Of a stretch of 64,000 bases of DNA, positions 22,661 through 33,614 are shown piece after piece. The notes under the pieces were generated by a model. It ran no database searches. It saw nothing but the letters and a program-made list of their open reading frames with translations, and had not been told where the DNA came from. The translations under genes were made by a program, and so were the position numbers. Position 1 is the first letter of the stretch. Each line of letters opens with the position of its first letter. Source of the DNA: Dendrocalamus latiflorus (taxonomy: Eukaryota; Streptophyta; Magnoliopsida; Poales; Poaceae); NCBI GenBank assembly GCA_017311315.1, contig CM029671.1:372446-436445 (forward strand). Reading direction: 5' to 3'.

Positions 22661-24563
22661 CATGCCAAAATGTGCTAGGGCGCATATTTAGTCCATTCGT
22701 GGTCTTAGGCTCCCAGCTTCAGTTCGTGGCACGAATTCACCCGCATGGAGTTTATAGTTGCCGTGGGAGCCCGTTGTGGAGGAACGTATTACACCAACTT
22801 GGACGGATTCGAAAGGCATGACGAAATATGCTAGGGTGTATATGAAGTCCATTCGGGGTGTTAGCCACCTAGTTTTATTTCGCGGCACGATTTCACCCGC
22901 ATGGAGTTTATCGTACCTATCAGAACCCGTTGTGGAGTAAAGTTTCACACCAACTTGGACGAGTATGAAATGCACGCTGAAATGTGCTGGGGCACATATG
23001 AAGTCTGTTCGAAGTGTTTGGCACTCAGCTTCATTTCGTGCCACGACATCGTGCACGTGGAGTTTATTGTAACCCGTCTTGGAGGAATGTTTAACACCGA
23101 CTCGGACGGATTCAAAAAGCATGGCGAAATGAGCTAGTGTGCATGTCAAGTTCCTTCGGGGCGTTTGGCACTAAGTTTCATTCCGTGCCTTCTCTACGTA
23201 CGCTTGGAGTTACCTGCCGGGACACGTGGCGGAAACATTCACACCAACTCAGACGGCTTCAAAATGCATGAAGAAATTTCCTCGGGTGCGTGTGAAGCCT
23301 ATTCGCGGTGTTTGGCACTCAATTTCAACTCGTGGCACAATTTCATTCGCATTGAGTTTATAGTTGTCGTCAGAAACCGTTGTGGAGGAAAGTATCACAC
23401 CAACTCGAACGAATTCAAAATGCGTGAAGAAATGTGCTTGGGTGTATATGAAGTCCGTTCAGGGTGTTTTGCACTCAGTTTCGTTTTGTGCCATGAATTC
23501 GTCCACATAGAGTTTATTGTACCCATTAAAACCCGTTGTGCAGGAACGTTTCATACCAACTCGGACGGATTCGAAAGGCATGCCATGACGTTCTAGGGCG
23601 CATATGAAATCTATTCGAGGTGTGACGCACTTAGTTTCGTTTTGTGGCACAACTTCGTCCGCATGGAGTATATTGTACCCGTCAGAACCCATTGCAGAGC
23701 AACGTTTCACACCGACTCGGATGGATTCATAAATAATGGCGAAGTGTGCTCGAGCACATATGAAGTCATTTCGTGCCATGAATTCGTTCATGTGGAGTTT
23801 ATTGTTCCTGTCAGAACTTGTTCTGCTGTAAAGTTTCACACCGGCTCCGACAACTCGAAATGCGTGTGGAAAAGTGCTAGGGCACATATGAACTCCAGTG
23901 ATAGATAGAGCTTGCCACACATTTCCATTTCATAACGTTATTTCGCGCATTGTACCCATCCTGCAGGAAAGTTTCACACCGACTCGGACGGGTTCAAAAT
24001 GCGTGGCGACATGAGCTAGGGTGCATGTGAAGTCCCGTCGAGGTTTTTGGAACTCGGTTTCATTTTTGTACCTCGATAACGCACGCTTGGAGTTTACAGT
24101 TCCAACGAAACCCGTTGCGGAGAAAATATTCAGACCGATTCGGATGAATTCGAAAGCCATGCCAAAACGTGCTCGGGCGCATATGAAGTACATTCGGGGT
24201 GTTAGCCACTCAGTTTCATTTCGTGGCACAATTCCGTCTGCAACAACATGGACGGATTCGGAATACGTGCCGGAATCTGCTATGGTACATATGAAGTCCA
24301 TTTGGAATGTTTGCCACGCAGTTTCATTTCATGCCACGATTTCTTGCACAGAGTTATTGTACCCGTCTAAGAGGAAAGTTCCACACCTACTCGGACGGAT
24401 TCAAACTAAATGGTGAAATGAGGTAGGGTGTATACAAAGTGCCTTCGTGGTGTAAGGCAATCAATTTCATTTCGTCCCTGCACAACGCACGCTTGGAGTT
24501 ATGGTACCTATCGGAACCCGTTGCGGTCGGAACTTTCACACTGACTTCGATAGATTCCAACGG
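22661..24563 (+). repeat. HOR unit 5 (1903 bp)
   Basis: Same length and private variants as unit 4. The pair is a recent tandem duplication or a product of conversion. Confidence 0.9.
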
Positions 24564-26372
24564 CATGCCAAAATGTGCTAGGGCGCATATTTAGTCCATT
24601 CGTGGTCTTAGGCTCCCAGCTTCAGTTCGTGGCACGAATTCACCCGCATGGAGTTTATAGTTGCCGTGGGAGCCCGTTGTGGAGGAACGTATTACACCAA
24701 CTTGGACGGATTCGAAAGGCATGACGAAATATGCTAGGGTGTATATGAAGTCCATTCGGGGTGTTAGCCACCTAGTTTTATTTCGCGGCACGATTTCACC
24801 CGCATGGAGTTTATCGTACCTATCAGAACCCGTTGTGGAGTAAAGTTTCACACCAACTTGGACGAGTATGAAATGCACGCTGAAATGTGCTGGGGCACAT
24901 ATGAAGTCTGTTCGAAGTGTTTGGCACTCAGCTTCATTTCGTGCCACGACATCGTGCACGTGGAGTTTATTGTAACCCGTCTTGGAGGAATGTTTAACAC
25001 CGACTCGGACGGATTCAAAAAGCATGGCGAAATGAGCTAGTGTGCATGTCAAGTTCCTTCGGGGCGTTTGGCACTAAGTTTCATTCCGTGCCTTCTCTAC
25101 GTACGCTTGGAGTTACCTGCCGGGACACGTGGCGGAAACATTCACACCAACTCAGACGGCTTCAAAATGCATGAAGAAATTTCCTCGGGTGCGTGTGAAG
25201 CCTATTCGCGGTGTTTGGCACTCAATTTCAACTCGTGGCACAATTTCATTCGCATTGAGTTTATAGTTGTCGTCAGAAACCGTTGTGGAGGAAAGTATCA
25301 CACCAACTCGAACGAATTCAAAATGCGTGAAGAAATGTGCTTGGGTGTATATGAAGTCCGTTCAGGGTGTTTTGCACTCAGTTTCGTTTTGTGCCATGAA
25401 TTCGTCCACATAGAGTTTATTGTACCCATTAAAACCCGTTGTGCAGGAACGTTTCATACCAACTCGGACGGATTCGAAAGGCATGCCATGACGTTCTAGG
25501 GCGCATATGAAATCTATTCGAGGTGTGACTCACTTAGTTTCGTTTTGTGGCACAACTTCGTCCGCATGGAGTATATTGTACCCGTCAGAACCCATTGCAG
25601 AGCAACGTTTCACACCGACTCGGATGGATTCATAAATAATGGCGAAGTGTGCTCGAGCACATATGAAGTCATTTCGTGCCATGAATTCGTTCATGTGGAG
25701 TTTATTGTTCCTGTCAGAACTTGTTCTGCTGTAAAGTTTCACACCGGCTCCGACAACTCGAAATGCGTGTGGAAAAGTGCTAGGGCACATATGAACTCCA
25801 GTGATAGATAGAGCTTGCCACACATTTCCATTTCATAACGTTATTTCGCGCATTGTACCCATCCTGCAGGAAAGTTTCACACCGACTCGGACGGGTTCAA
25901 AATGCGTGGCGACATGAGCTAGGGTGCATGTGAAGTCCCGTCGAGGTTTTTGGAACTCGGTTTCATTTTTGTACCTCGATAACGCACGCTTGGAGTTTAC
26001 AGTTCCAACGAAACCCGTTGCGGAGAAAATATTCAGACCGATTCGGATGAATTCGAAAGCCATGCCAAAACGTGCTCGGGCGCATATGAAGTACATTCGG
26101 GGTGTTAGCCACTCAGTTTCATTTCGTGGCACAATTCCTGTCTGCAACAACATGGACGGATTCGGAATACGTGCCGAAATCTGCTATGGTACATATGAAG
26201 TCCATTTGGAATGTTTGCCACGCAGTTTCATTCATGCCACGATTTCTTGCACAGAGTTATTGTACCCGTCTAAGAGGAAAGTTCCACACCTACTCAGACG
26301 GATTCAAATAAATGGTGAAATGAGGTAGGGTGTATACAAAGTGCCTTCGTGGTGTAAGGCAATCAATTTCAT
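24564..26372 (+). repeat. HOR unit 6, partial, running into the gap
   Basis: 1809 bp of a unit like units 4 and 5. Its last ~250 bp carry three one-base indels (near 26138, 26232 and 26308) absent from all other copies, close to the gap. Confidence 0.88.
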
Positions 26373-26472
26373 NNNNNNNNNNNNNNNNNNNNNNNNNNNN
26401 NNNNNNNNNNNNNNNNNNNNNNNNNNNNNNNNNNNNNNNNNNNNNNNNNNNNNNNNNNNNNNNNNNNNNNNN
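26373..26472. other. Assembly gap (100 N)
   Basis: Exactly 100 N, the usual placeholder for a gap of unknown size. Satellite is on the left and a diverged LTR on the right, so the junction and an unknown length of array are missing. Frames crossing the Ns are meaningless. Confidence 0.99.
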
Positions 26473-27479
26473 ACAGCTAGTTACCTCACCCTCCAACTCG
26501 GTGTCCCTTTAGGCCTCCCATTGCCCTTTGCGTATCCACTTCCATCCACTACCAGTGAGATGAGTCCGGGGGTTTCGATAAATTTACTTAGCCAAGTTGT
26601 ACTTTACAGACTTGTGGTTGTACTGTTTTACATAGGAGGTCATGACAAGATTCAGTCCTTAGTGGTATCTGGGCGGTTCTACCACAAACCACACTCTCGT
26701 GCACACCTGCACCATACCCCCGAACTATCCGCCCAGATAAATAAGCAATTTGAGATTTTTGGGAGTATAAAATAACCATATCCAACATACACCAGTCATT
26801 ACCACCATGACTGCCCAACCACATTTTCTCATGATTAAAGTGATGCTTGGACGCTCTCGTGCCCATGAGTATCTAAACAATACTAAGCATGGTATATAAT
26901 TACGGACTTACTTTTGAAATGTTATTATTATAATTTTTGCTAGGGCGACATGGTTCACAATTTAAATATTCCAAAGGAGGTGTAATATTAATCAAGTTGG
27001 ATAATAGGCATTTAACTAGAATTCTAAATTAAACATGTATTTGCATATAAATTAACATCATGCCCTTTGATATTATAAACAAAAGTAATTTGCAGAAAAT
27101 GTAGGTTCAACATGATCAAAGTATTGACTCGCCTGGCGCGGTTTACCGCGGACTTGAGCTCACACGATGCTTTCTCTTGAGCTTCTATTCTCTTCCAACT
27201 TCTAGATCTTCGTCTTGCCGGATCCGTTGATTCTCCAGAATTCCAATCTCTAATTACACGCTAAACAATGGAATTCAAATAACTCAACAAGATTCAAGAA
27301 AATCCAAATAAACTCAACTTAAATTTTATTGTGAGATAAAGGTTGATTTCTGGTAGGATTGAATGAGCGCAGAGATTTGACAGAGTCAACGGGGTTGGAG
27401 CGGAACGATGAATGGCGAAAAGCGAAAAAAGGCAGTATCATGGCAGAGGGAGTGTTTGGCTGAACATTCCGCTTCGAGT

Positions 27480-28850
27480 TCAAATATGGCTAGGCATAGC
27501 CGACTGTAAATTATCATGGTTCGATCTATTTTATTTAATGATGTTCTTTTTATAATTTTATGTTTATTAAGGAAGTTTCATGAGCCACACTATACTTATG
27601 GGTAGATGTAAGACTGTAGTTTGTAGGGTATTGCCTTGTCTAATGTTAGCTTTTAAGAGTTAGGGTATGAGTTATATACACGATGTACATGATTTCTAGC
27701 TTATCGAATTAATCTTATAGCTTATATTTTTAGCAATTCAGAATGTATTATTTTAGGTCGTTCTAATATTACCTTGTTCGCTAAAATACAAGGTGGTAAG
27801 ATTATTTTAATTACCGATGACGTAGGGATTTTAGTACATACTCCAACATGACTTTAATTAAAGAGGCTCTTCGGATTAGGTATCGTAGATATTCTAGGTA
27901 TATTTTAATTATTATTATTATATTGTTGACATTATTACTATTGTTATTTAAATTTATTTATCTAGGGCTAAGCATGCTATACCAGATTATACTTTACTAT
28001 CAATATTCCACTGGATCTACGGTGGAGATTTATTTATCGACGACACGGATGACTACTATTCACATCGCTATATTAGGTGGATTACTTTTAACATCTGATG
28101 TCCTAGGGGTTACTTTATTATAATGGCCACATATGCATATATCTTTCTAACATGACCTTTCTACTTAAGGACACCCTTTTGATCAACAGTTGTTATTATT
28201 TTATGTATCTTTACACTAGTATGACCCTTTTATTTGGAATTATTCGGAGGACCAACTGTCATTGTTGTTTTATCCTTTGAATCAGCATCTTGCATATTTT
28301 AATCACACCTTTATTTACATAGGACCGAGCTTGCTATACCAATTTCATTCCACTATACTCACCATGGAGGTTTATTTATTTGTGGTGTGCTAATGGGGGG
28401 TTTATATTAGGACTTTCTATTTTAAATGATTATGGTCACGCCCTAAATTTTATGAAGCGGCCTAATTTAATTAAACCTACCGTTAAGATTTACTTTATGA
28501 CTGCATGACAACTGGTATGGCATATATATGTTTATACTTAAGGACGATCCTTTAACTTAAGGCTTTGTTCTTATGGCTTTAACATACATCCAATGCTCTT
28601 TCTCAAATTTTAACTTGATTATATTTTTGGTGATTCCAAATTAGTTATCTCAGCCCCCATTTAGGTTTAATTTGGATGTACTTTTAATTGGGATTCTTAT
28701 TAAATTCGGAAGCTTAGCCAAAACCATCTTTATTAATACCTTTAACTAATAACTAGGTCCTAGCTACTTGAGTTACTCACATGTGAACTATCCAAAATTT
28801 AAATCCCAATTAATCTTATTTTCCTCCCTATTAGATTTTATTTACTTCTC
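27480..28850. other. AT-rich stretch with internal degenerate repetition, origin unknown
   Basis: This ~1.4 kb has no counterpart in the intact LTR and may be an insertion. Two diverged segments resemble each other about 360 bp apart: GCATGCTATACCAGATTATAC near 27972 and GCTTGCTATACCAATTTCAT near 28331, each followed by GGAGRTTTATTTAT. The hydrophobic 91-codon frame at 27848-28123 is low-complexity translation of AT-rich DNA and I do not call it a gene. Confidence 0.4.
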
Positions 28851-28919
28851 TAATCTATTTCCTAATTTCTCTTAACTGAAATGGGCTAACAACAGCAAAA
28901 CAAAATGAAAATATAATGC

Positions 28920-28990
28920 GCAGGGGGGAATTCGATCCCACAACCTGTGAAGTTAGCACCCACTCGGTCGACCACTGGACTATTGCCCAC
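28920..28990 (-). other. tRNA-like / SINE-head-like segment
   Basis: The minus strand reads TAGTCCAGTGGTCGA (box A-like, 28982-28968), then about 28 nt later GGGATCGAATTCC (box B-like, 28939-28927). Both are spaced as in a tRNA-derived Pol III promoter. I could not fold a full cloverleaf by eye. It may be a SINE fragment or coincidence. Confidence 0.35.
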
Positions 28991-29615
28991 TTACTAATTA
29001 AATAGAGGGGACTGTGAGGAAACATACCTTCCACGACCTGGGCAAAGCAGTGGAGGCAGCCGACCGAAAACAGAGCAGGAGGGGTGGCGCGAGGCAGGCA
29101 GTGGCGCCGCTGGTGAGGGCCGGCCGGGGAGGCGCCAGGGACCCGCGAAACGGGTTCCCCCGCGGATGGCGAAGATGCTGGTGGGGTCAATAAGGGGCGT
29201 GGCGGCGTCGGGGGTGGCCGGCGTCGACGCAAGCGGCCGGAGGCGGGGGTGGAGCGGGGCGGCGGCGCCGGAGTAGAGGAGAGGAAAAATTGAGGTGCGC
29301 GTGAGCTGAAGGGAGGTGGGTGGAGGCTTACCGTGCCGGTGGTCGAGTCGGGGAGGGGCCGTGGTGAGCCGGCGACGAGGGCCATGGGTGGCGCGGGGAG
29401 GTTCACGTCGCCGGCGAGTTGGGGGAAACGGGGCCTCTGGTGGCAGTTGGAGGAGGTCCGTGGTGGCGGTGAGTAGCTCCAACGGCGAGGAATCGAGCGA
29501 TTGCGCACTGGGGGAGGAACGGCAGCGGCGGAGGCAGCGGTGAACCGAGAAAAGGGCAAGAAGTTGGTGGGAAGGGAGGGAAGCGGCACAAGGAGAAATG
29601 GAAGGGGCCGTGCTG

Positions 29616-29625
29616 CTCTTTATAG
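29616..29625 (-). promoter_or_regulatory. TATA box of the diverged LTR
   Basis: The minus strand reads CTATAAAGAG in GC-rich sequence, about 790 bp from the LTR start, comparable to the intact LTR. Confidence 0.55.
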
Positions 29626-31779
29626 CGCGGAAGGGGGCGTTGCAGCACGGAATGCAGAGTCGGCGGAGGACCGGGCGGTGAGGGTGGAGAACCGCTGTGC
29701 AAGGACCAGAGGCGCGGGGCTCGGCGCGGAGGCGTGCGAGGTGCAGAGCAGAGGGCAGCGCAGCAGAGATTTAGCGAGATTCGGCGCAGGGGTAGGAGGG
29801 AGAGGCAGACGCGGACGAAGCTTGGCCGCAGAAGGATGAGGGAGTAGGGGAAAAAGAAATAGAACGCAGCGTACGGGGGAGAAAAGAAGAAAGAAGGGCG
29901 CACAGGGATAGGGGGGGCCAGCGGCAGAGGGAGGGAAGAGGAGAAAAAGTGAGAAAAGAGAGGAAGGCTATGCGCATTTAAAATCTGGGTCTTTAATGTA
30001 AATTTTAATTTACAGTTTAATTTATATTAGGGTTTACTGATTTTAATGTTTGCATGACATTTAAAATTTGAATCTTAATCTGCACTTCAATTATTATTAT
30101 TTTGAGACCTAAGTTGGGAATATTCTTTTTGCCATTTTCTTTTACCTAGGTAAATTGAAATTGAAATTCTTATTGTCATTATTTGATACTTAACTTTAAT
30201 TTGTGTGCAGTTGCTTAAATTTTCCATCTCTTATTACACCTTCCTTGTTTTTTAAACTTTGGGTATGATTTCTCATCATATTACTTTGCCTGCCACAAAA
30301 ACTCCAGAAATTTCAAATAAATGTTCAAAAGGAATTTTGAACACCATTAACATACAAGAAAAGTTTTAAAAACTCCATATTTTTGAATCCTCAAAATTTA
30401 GGATGTTACATTCAAGTATGAAAGAACAGGAGTAGCTTAGCTTAATTACTAGATAAGTTGGGAAAATTCCGAAAGATCTTTAAAAATAGCTTGATTGGTT
30501 TAGGTTTGGATTGTTCTACAGATCTGTTTTGGACCAAGGTTGTCGTCCAGGTTAGTTAAATGGTTGATTAATTTCTGCTAAGTGCCCGATGACAATGTTC
30601 TGGCAAAACTGACTTTTGACTTTTGGGTGAACAGATCACGGATTGATGGTGCAAGGTGATTGATGGTATTTGGCTATACAAGGTGCTATCTTGCTGATTC
30701 AATCCTATTTATTTTTATCTGTGATTGATGGTATTTGGCTATAGCTTTCTATTCTAATGAATAATTATTACTAAAAAAATAAAAGTTAAAAGTCAACTGA
30801 AAAGCCAAAAAGCCCAGGGCAGCCTTCTGGCCTTAACGGCGTCGATAATTTATTAGCATGATTGCTATTTGTATATTCGAGATAGGTATTTTTGGTCGCA
30901 CGGTTCCAAGTGTTTTCAGGCTCACGGATCCTAGCGTGTTTTTGCCTTTTTGGGTGTGAAGAGTATATTCTGATCATGCTATTTTGTTATTTCTTGTGTT
31001 GGATAGTTCTGTACGATGATATCAATTAGGGATAGTATTGCTGAAATTTGTTAGTAACTTCATGGGGGCAGGTGACATACAAAAATGAACCCAAAAAAAA
31101 ACACTAGTACTACTAGTCTTTCCTTTGTCATTTCTATTTATTTTGGCTTTGGCATCGAGACCTTATTTAACACAAGAATTACATCGAAAACAGTTTAATT
31201 CTAGCACATGATTTAATAAGTAGCGAGGGAGCCTGAGCAATAGCAATAGCGTAACTAAAAAGGAAAAGAAGAGAGATACCTCGTCCCATAGTGATATCTC
31301 ATTATCCCCTTGAGCACTCAAGGCCGGCGGGAGCCACACAAACCGGATACTAGAGACTTGAAGTACGACTATCTCAACCGTTGGTGATGTTCCCAGCAAA
31401 TTCCTTTTGATTTGAGTTTTCCTTTCGAAATTCGTTAATCGGAGATGAAGCAGTAGTTATGATCCCACACATGTCCCTGCAATTAAGGTTCTTTTATCTC
31501 TTTACCCTATCTCTCTGTTACCGATTCAGTCTCCCCCGAACCTCTCTCCGGTGAGCAGAGCTGGTGGCGCGTGAGCGGAGGATCCGGAGCGGCACCGTGG
31601 TGACAGACAAGTGGAGGAGGTGCACCCCAGGGGATCTAGAGTGGTGCCGTGGCGGCCTGTGAGCCTGGATTTGGCACCACCAACGTGCTCCACCGGACAG
31701 GTGCACCTCCCCGTGCATCCCTGAGGTGTTCCACCCGGATCGGGCCGACGATGAGGCCTCGCCTCCGATGCTATGTTGC

Positions 31780-31883
31780 CCAGATACCTGATACGGATAT
31801 GGATACGTGATACAACGATACCGCGATTCATCATTTTCGTAAAAATACCGATACGACGATACGTGTGTGTGTATATATATATA
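31780..31883. repeat. GATAC-rich patch and GT/AT microsatellite
   Basis: Irregular repeats of GATAC and CGATA are followed by GTGTGTGTGT and ATATATATAT. It is probably simple-sequence expansion. Confidence 0.75.
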
Positions 31884-32344
31884 AAATAAAGAAAGTAATG
31901 AATTCTTATAAGGAATTGAGAAACCGAGAATACCTTAATATTGATGTAGGCATGTAGCGTAGCAACTTGCTTGGTACTTCAGTTCTCCCTCCTGGCTGTT
32001 AGGCCAATAATGAACCATCTGCGAAGAATAACAAAATATATAAGTATATGTACACAAATAATGAAATAAATAGCAGAATCACAAGTCATGAATCATCTCT
32101 ACCCCTATAATCCACCAGTTAAAATTATCCTACATCCACCCAACAATTACCTGCTCCACAGTCATTACCTTAACTACGTTCACCCCACAATATGCACCTA
32201 TAATTACACCATCCTAAAAACGTCTGCACTAGATTAACTCTCCTCCATTCTCTCTCCTTACTCAACCATATCCGATGGTCATCCTTCAATGGATCTGCAG
32301 TACCCCTCCCACGTCCCTGACTCTCGCGACTTGCATGCATGCAG

Positions 32345-32665
32345 GTCGATCCCGAAGGCCCCGCCTCCCCGTCTCCTGCGTTCCCCCGCCTCCCCCGAAG
32401 GCCCCGCCTCCCCCGCCTCCCCGTCTCCTGGGTTCCCCCGCCTCCCCCGAATCGAGTCCCGGCCGCCGCCTCCCCCGCGCCGAGTCCCGGCCGCCGCCTC
32501 CCCCGCCTCCACCGAATCGAGTCCCGGCCGCCCGGCCGCCTCCCCCGAAGGCCGCCGACTCCCCCGAAGGCCGCCGCCTCCGCCGAAGCTACTCCCGGCC
32601 GCCGCCTCCCCCGAAGCGAAGCGAGGACTCCCGGCCTCCGCCTCCCACGACGAAGCGAGGACTGG
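32345..32665. repeat. CCG/CCTCCCC-rich imperfect tandem repeats
   Basis: Repeated units such as CCGCCTCCCCCGAAGGC and GAATCGAGTCCCGGCCGCC recur many times on an 18-40-bp scale. Proline- or glycine-rich frames are open in several frames on both strands, as expected of the repeat, so none is called a gene. Confidence 0.8.
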
Positions 32666-33614
32666 GTGAGAAAACTCCCCCCTAACTGTATCAAGGATCT
32701 GCACGCCGTATGTAAGAGGTTCGAAAGTTCATTGCTACATCACAATTTTTAGTCCTACTGCATCTTTTCACAATAATTTGAGTTGTCCAAGTTTCATCAA
32801 TGCTATCTAATATGTATGGTATCATATAATTTGGATTAGCACCTAAAGCTTATATACCTTAAGCTTACATACATAAATTTTGATTAAACACCTGATTCTT
32901 TTTTGGAAGTTCTCATATGTGTGATTCTAGGCACTAAAATGTATTGGTCTGCTGATACATTGTCTGTTAATCTTGGTGCTGATGCAGCTCGTATTGTAAA
33001 ACTCACATGTAGGATGTTATTTGTGGCCTGTCATACATTTCTGAAGCATCTAAAGACATGCCAAACATATTAACTTGGTGGATTTCCATAAATTCGAGGG
33101 GTGTTAGACTATAATACTTTATGCATTAATAATCTATGAGCTATATATATTCTTGGCTACCTGTTTGTTTAAGCAATATACACCTCATTTTTTAATTGAG
33201 CATGCTAAATTTGTTGTATAGAAAGAACCATGGATGTTGCAATATCCATGTCTTGAAGAATCACCTCTATGCATGATTGGGCTCAATACTACTAGGAGAT
33301 GTGTGCGAAAAAGCTTTTGCAGTAATTTCGACAGTGGGTGTTTCTAGCGAAAAAATATGCTGAACCTGAAGGTTTTAGAAGAAACAATATTAATGACACA
33401 ATATGCTAGATCAGCTGATTTTCAAAGGAATTTGGCTTTTCTCTTTTTCTTGAGATTCTTTTCCCGTGTCTGGTGATTTTGAGTACCATGGTGGATTCAA
33501 CTACTAGATGAAGGTTTTACCACTTTGCTTTACTCTTTTGTACTTGTCAATATATGGCAGACCATTTAGACAGCCTTGAAGTAACCTAAAATAAAATGTT
33601 TTGAATGAAGCTTG

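Larger units (their letters stand above)
15517..26372 (+). repeat. Satellite array, right block (five further HOR segments)
   Basis: Continues the left block after the TSD. The landmark CATGCCAAAATG falls at 15517, 17420, 20758, 22661 and 24564, giving a 1903-bp period with one shortened stretch. Monomers within a HOR are diverged (147-156 bp, some shortened or missing the landmark), while HOR copies are almost identical. That is classic higher-order organisation. All recurring 60-153-codon frames here are shadows of the repeat. The array runs into the assembly gap, so its right end is unknown. Confidence 0.95.
26473..30410 (-). repeat. Diverged Tekay-type LTR, 3' end lost in the gap
   Basis: Ends GGATGTTACA on the plus strand (LTR start TGTAACATCC on its own strand). 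It shares ordered blocks with the intact LTR: CTTGTGGTTGTAC near 26610, TAGGTTCAACATGATCAAAG near 27103, a GC-rich promoter segment (about 29000-29980) and an AT-rich U3 start. The segment matching the last ~1 kb of the LTR is not visible. Frames in the GC-rich part overlap on both strands and are discounted. No gag or pol adjoins it, so it is a solo or truncated LTR; TSDs cannot be checked. Confidence 0.75.
30411..33614. other. Unclassified stretch between two LTRs
   Basis: About 3.2 kb without a convincing gene, LTR, terminal inverted repeat or transposase domain. Open frames are short and unrelated to anything I recognise. It contains a GATAC/CGATA-rich patch running into a (GT)n(AT)n microsatellite (31780-31883) and the CCG-rich tandem region. 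The rest (30411-31700 and 32700-33600) is AT-rich non-coding sequence of unknown origin. Confidence 0.5.

Noticed and set aside
15517..26372. CRISPR-like regular repeat spacing
   Set aside because: Repeats are 156-bp contiguous monomers with no unique spacers, in a plant nuclear context without cas genes.
26290..26775. Frames spanning the N gap
   Set aside because: They contain runs of unknown residues and join unrelated sequence.
27848..28123. Hydrophobic 91-codon frame resembling a membrane protein
   Set aside because: Translation of AT-rich DNA gives Ile/Leu/Tyr-rich strings. No family resemblance, no partner genes, diverged repeat copy nearby lacks the frame.
32170..32752. Pro-rich and Gly/Arg-rich frames of 126-174 codons
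   Set aside because: Open in several frames and both strands because of CCG-rich tandem repeats.
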